Shown piece by piece: positions 36,104 to 36,266 of a stretch of DNA of 36,266 bases. Source of the DNA: Ruminococcus sp. (lineage in GTDB: Bacteria; Bacillota; Clostridia; Oscillospirales; Ruminococcaceae). The notes under the pieces were generated by a model, which did no database searches, was not told the origin of the DNA, and was given only the letters and a program-made list of their open reading frames with translations. How positions within the stretch are numbered: position 1 is the first letter of the stretch; each line of letters opens with the position of its first letter. The translations under genes and the position numbers were made by a program. The stretch spans positions 1 to 36,266 of the forward strand of contig JAFUYP010000074.1 of the NCBI GenBank assembly GCA_017470535.1. The letters run 5' to 3'.

Positions 36104-36130
36104 GCCGGGTATCATAAGTATAAACATAAA

Positions 36131-36266
36131 GGCAACACCGCACGACCACCGGCTCACGCCTTTGTGTGCCATCTGCTTGCCGGATTTCCGTCATAATACC
36201 CAATTTTACCTTGTCTTACGCCAGTAAAACTGCGGCAAAAATGGGCATTCTGACGAAAATTCGGAC
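36131..36266 (+). repeat. 172-bp foldback repeat, copy 4 (cut by window end)
   Basis: The first 136 bases of the core match copy 1 with two differences (G to A in CAATTTTGCC, and C to T in AAATCCGGAC). It lies 27 bp after proS in the same orientation as copy 1. The right end would be at about 36302 if the length is conserved. Confidence 0.88.

Overview
The window looks like a chromosomal segment of an anaerobic gut or rumen Firmicute of the Oscillospiraceae, most like Ruminococcus. This rests on the str operon order, the short eukaryote/archaeal-type ProRS, the NusG-II/Gx pair, FtsX-type exporters, and strong TTGACA-N17-TATAAT promoters with AGGAGG-type ribosome binding sites. It is inferred from gene content and style, not from a database match. 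I saw no tRNA, rRNA, CRISPR array, prophage or transposase gene.

Layout. 1-1046: an A+T-rich Nudix hydrolase gene, then a 172-bp foldback repeat (copy 1). 1047-5586: the str region rpsL-rpsG-fusA, with tuf under its own promoter, ending in a terminator and repeat copy 2. 6001-11549: an acyl-CoA ligase, purB and a secreted Fn3-repeat amidase, all in the same direction. 11654-18525: a TtcA-like tRNA thiolase, a small membrane protein with its own promoter and terminator, then a serine hydrolase followed by sbcD-sbcC, ending in repeat copy 3. 18754-24995: two divergent FtsX-type ABC systems whose promoters each carry the same 18-bp palindromic operator. 25031-27386: a terminator, a decayed half repeat, and a minus-strand pair made of a YhaM-like nuclease and an SGNH lipoprotein. 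27517-30284: a membrane diguanylate cyclase overlapping an orphan solute-binding lipoprotein. 30374-34288: a minus-strand queuosine-precursor operon queD-queE-folE-queC-queF, followed by NusG-II and Gx membrane-protein genes, behind a leader that looks like a preQ1 riboswitch with a terminator. 34350-36103: a small membrane protein and proS, then repeat copy 4, cut by the window end.

How the genes work together. FolE makes dihydroneopterin triphosphate from GTP. QueD, QueE and QueC turn it into preQ0, and QueF reduces preQ0 to preQ1, which probably feeds back on the leader. The two ABC operons are probably induced together by one repressor that is not encoded here. The cyclase and lipoprotein may form an extracytoplasmic nutrient sensor that sets c-di-GMP.

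The most unusual elements are the repeat family (three complete copies with an identical 172-bp core and paired changes in the terminal stems), the twin operators, the riboswitch/antiterminator leader, and the cyclase-lipoprotein pair.
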